Made by a program: the position numbers and the translations under genes
Notes under the pieces: generated by a model
What the model saw: only the letters and a program-made list of their open reading frames with translations
The model's database searches: none
What the model was told of the DNA's origin: nothing
NCBI GenBank assembly: GCA_903821905.1
Contig: CAIJMQ010000026.1
Location: 1-36,501 of the forward strand
Direction of reading: 5' to 3'
Origin: an uncultured bacterium
GTDB taxonomy: Bacteria > CAIJMQ01
DNA: 36,501 nt
Part shown: positions 36,341 through 36,501 of the stretch, piece after piece
Position numbering within the stretch: the first letter of the stretch is position 1
How the letters are laid out: each line of letters starts with the position of its first letter

Positions 36341-36501
36341 ATGATTATCGAATCTTTCCGTTATTCTTATTCCCCACTTGATGTATTTAGAAACTTCAAG
36401 GATTTCCCATATTCATCGCTCCTTTTAAGCGGAATTAAAAATCCATCGTGGGGAAGATATTCGTTTCTAACTGCTTTCCCTTACGCGACATTCAAGGCAA
36501 A
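36341..36501 (+). CDS. pabB: Aminodeoxychorismate/anthranilate synthase component I, N-terminal part (runs off the window)
   Basis: MIIESFRYSYSPLDVFRNFKDFPYSSLLLSGIKNPSWGRYSFLTAFPYATFKAK; '-GRYSF---P' motif of the component I N-terminus. Not in ORF track. Confidence 0.7.
   Translation, partial: MIIESFRYSYSPLDVFRNFKDFPYSSLLLSGIKNPSWGRYSFLTAFPYATFKA

Noticed and set aside
1-36501. Genome-wide stop-codon reassignment (UGA=Gly or UAG recoding)
   Set aside because: TGA terminates pdxA, rpmF, acdA, SPFH and ABC genes and TAG terminates the P-type ATPase and the 32139 ORF at sensible positions.

Overview
AT-rich, densely coding window from a bacterium that probably has an outer membrane, since it encodes a YadA-type trimeric autotransporter. 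Left part (mostly minus strand): truncated beta-helix protein, pdxA, zapA-like, rpsI, rplM, clpP, tig, three tRNAs (Gly-GCC, Leu-UAG, Lys-CUU), a 1190-aa Asn/Thr/Gly-repeat trimeric autotransporter adhesin with an adjacent small uncharacterised membrane/secreted protein, and an M42 aminopeptidase. Middle (plus strand): split ADP-forming acyl/acetyl-CoA synthetase, rpmF (missed by the ORF track), plsX, fabH, a phosphomannomutase interrupted by one in-frame TGA, and an AddA/RecB-like helicase-nuclease. Next is a tightly coupled eight-gene membrane cluster (19936-30419): ABC-2 permease, polytopic SPFH protein, HflC-like, HflK-like, P1B-type ATPase with a degenerate CPC motif, ABC ATPase, second permease, and a membrane-anchored helical protein. 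This is the best candidate for an undescribed system. The right end has xylB, an orphan coiled-coil membrane protein, a DUF4139 protein, pfkA, dapB and the start of pabB. Other observations: an in-frame tail after the tig stop, a possible paralog remnant upstream of acdA, a possibly leaderless operon start, and near-perfect 90-bp repeats in the adhesin. No CRISPR array, rRNA or transposase was seen.
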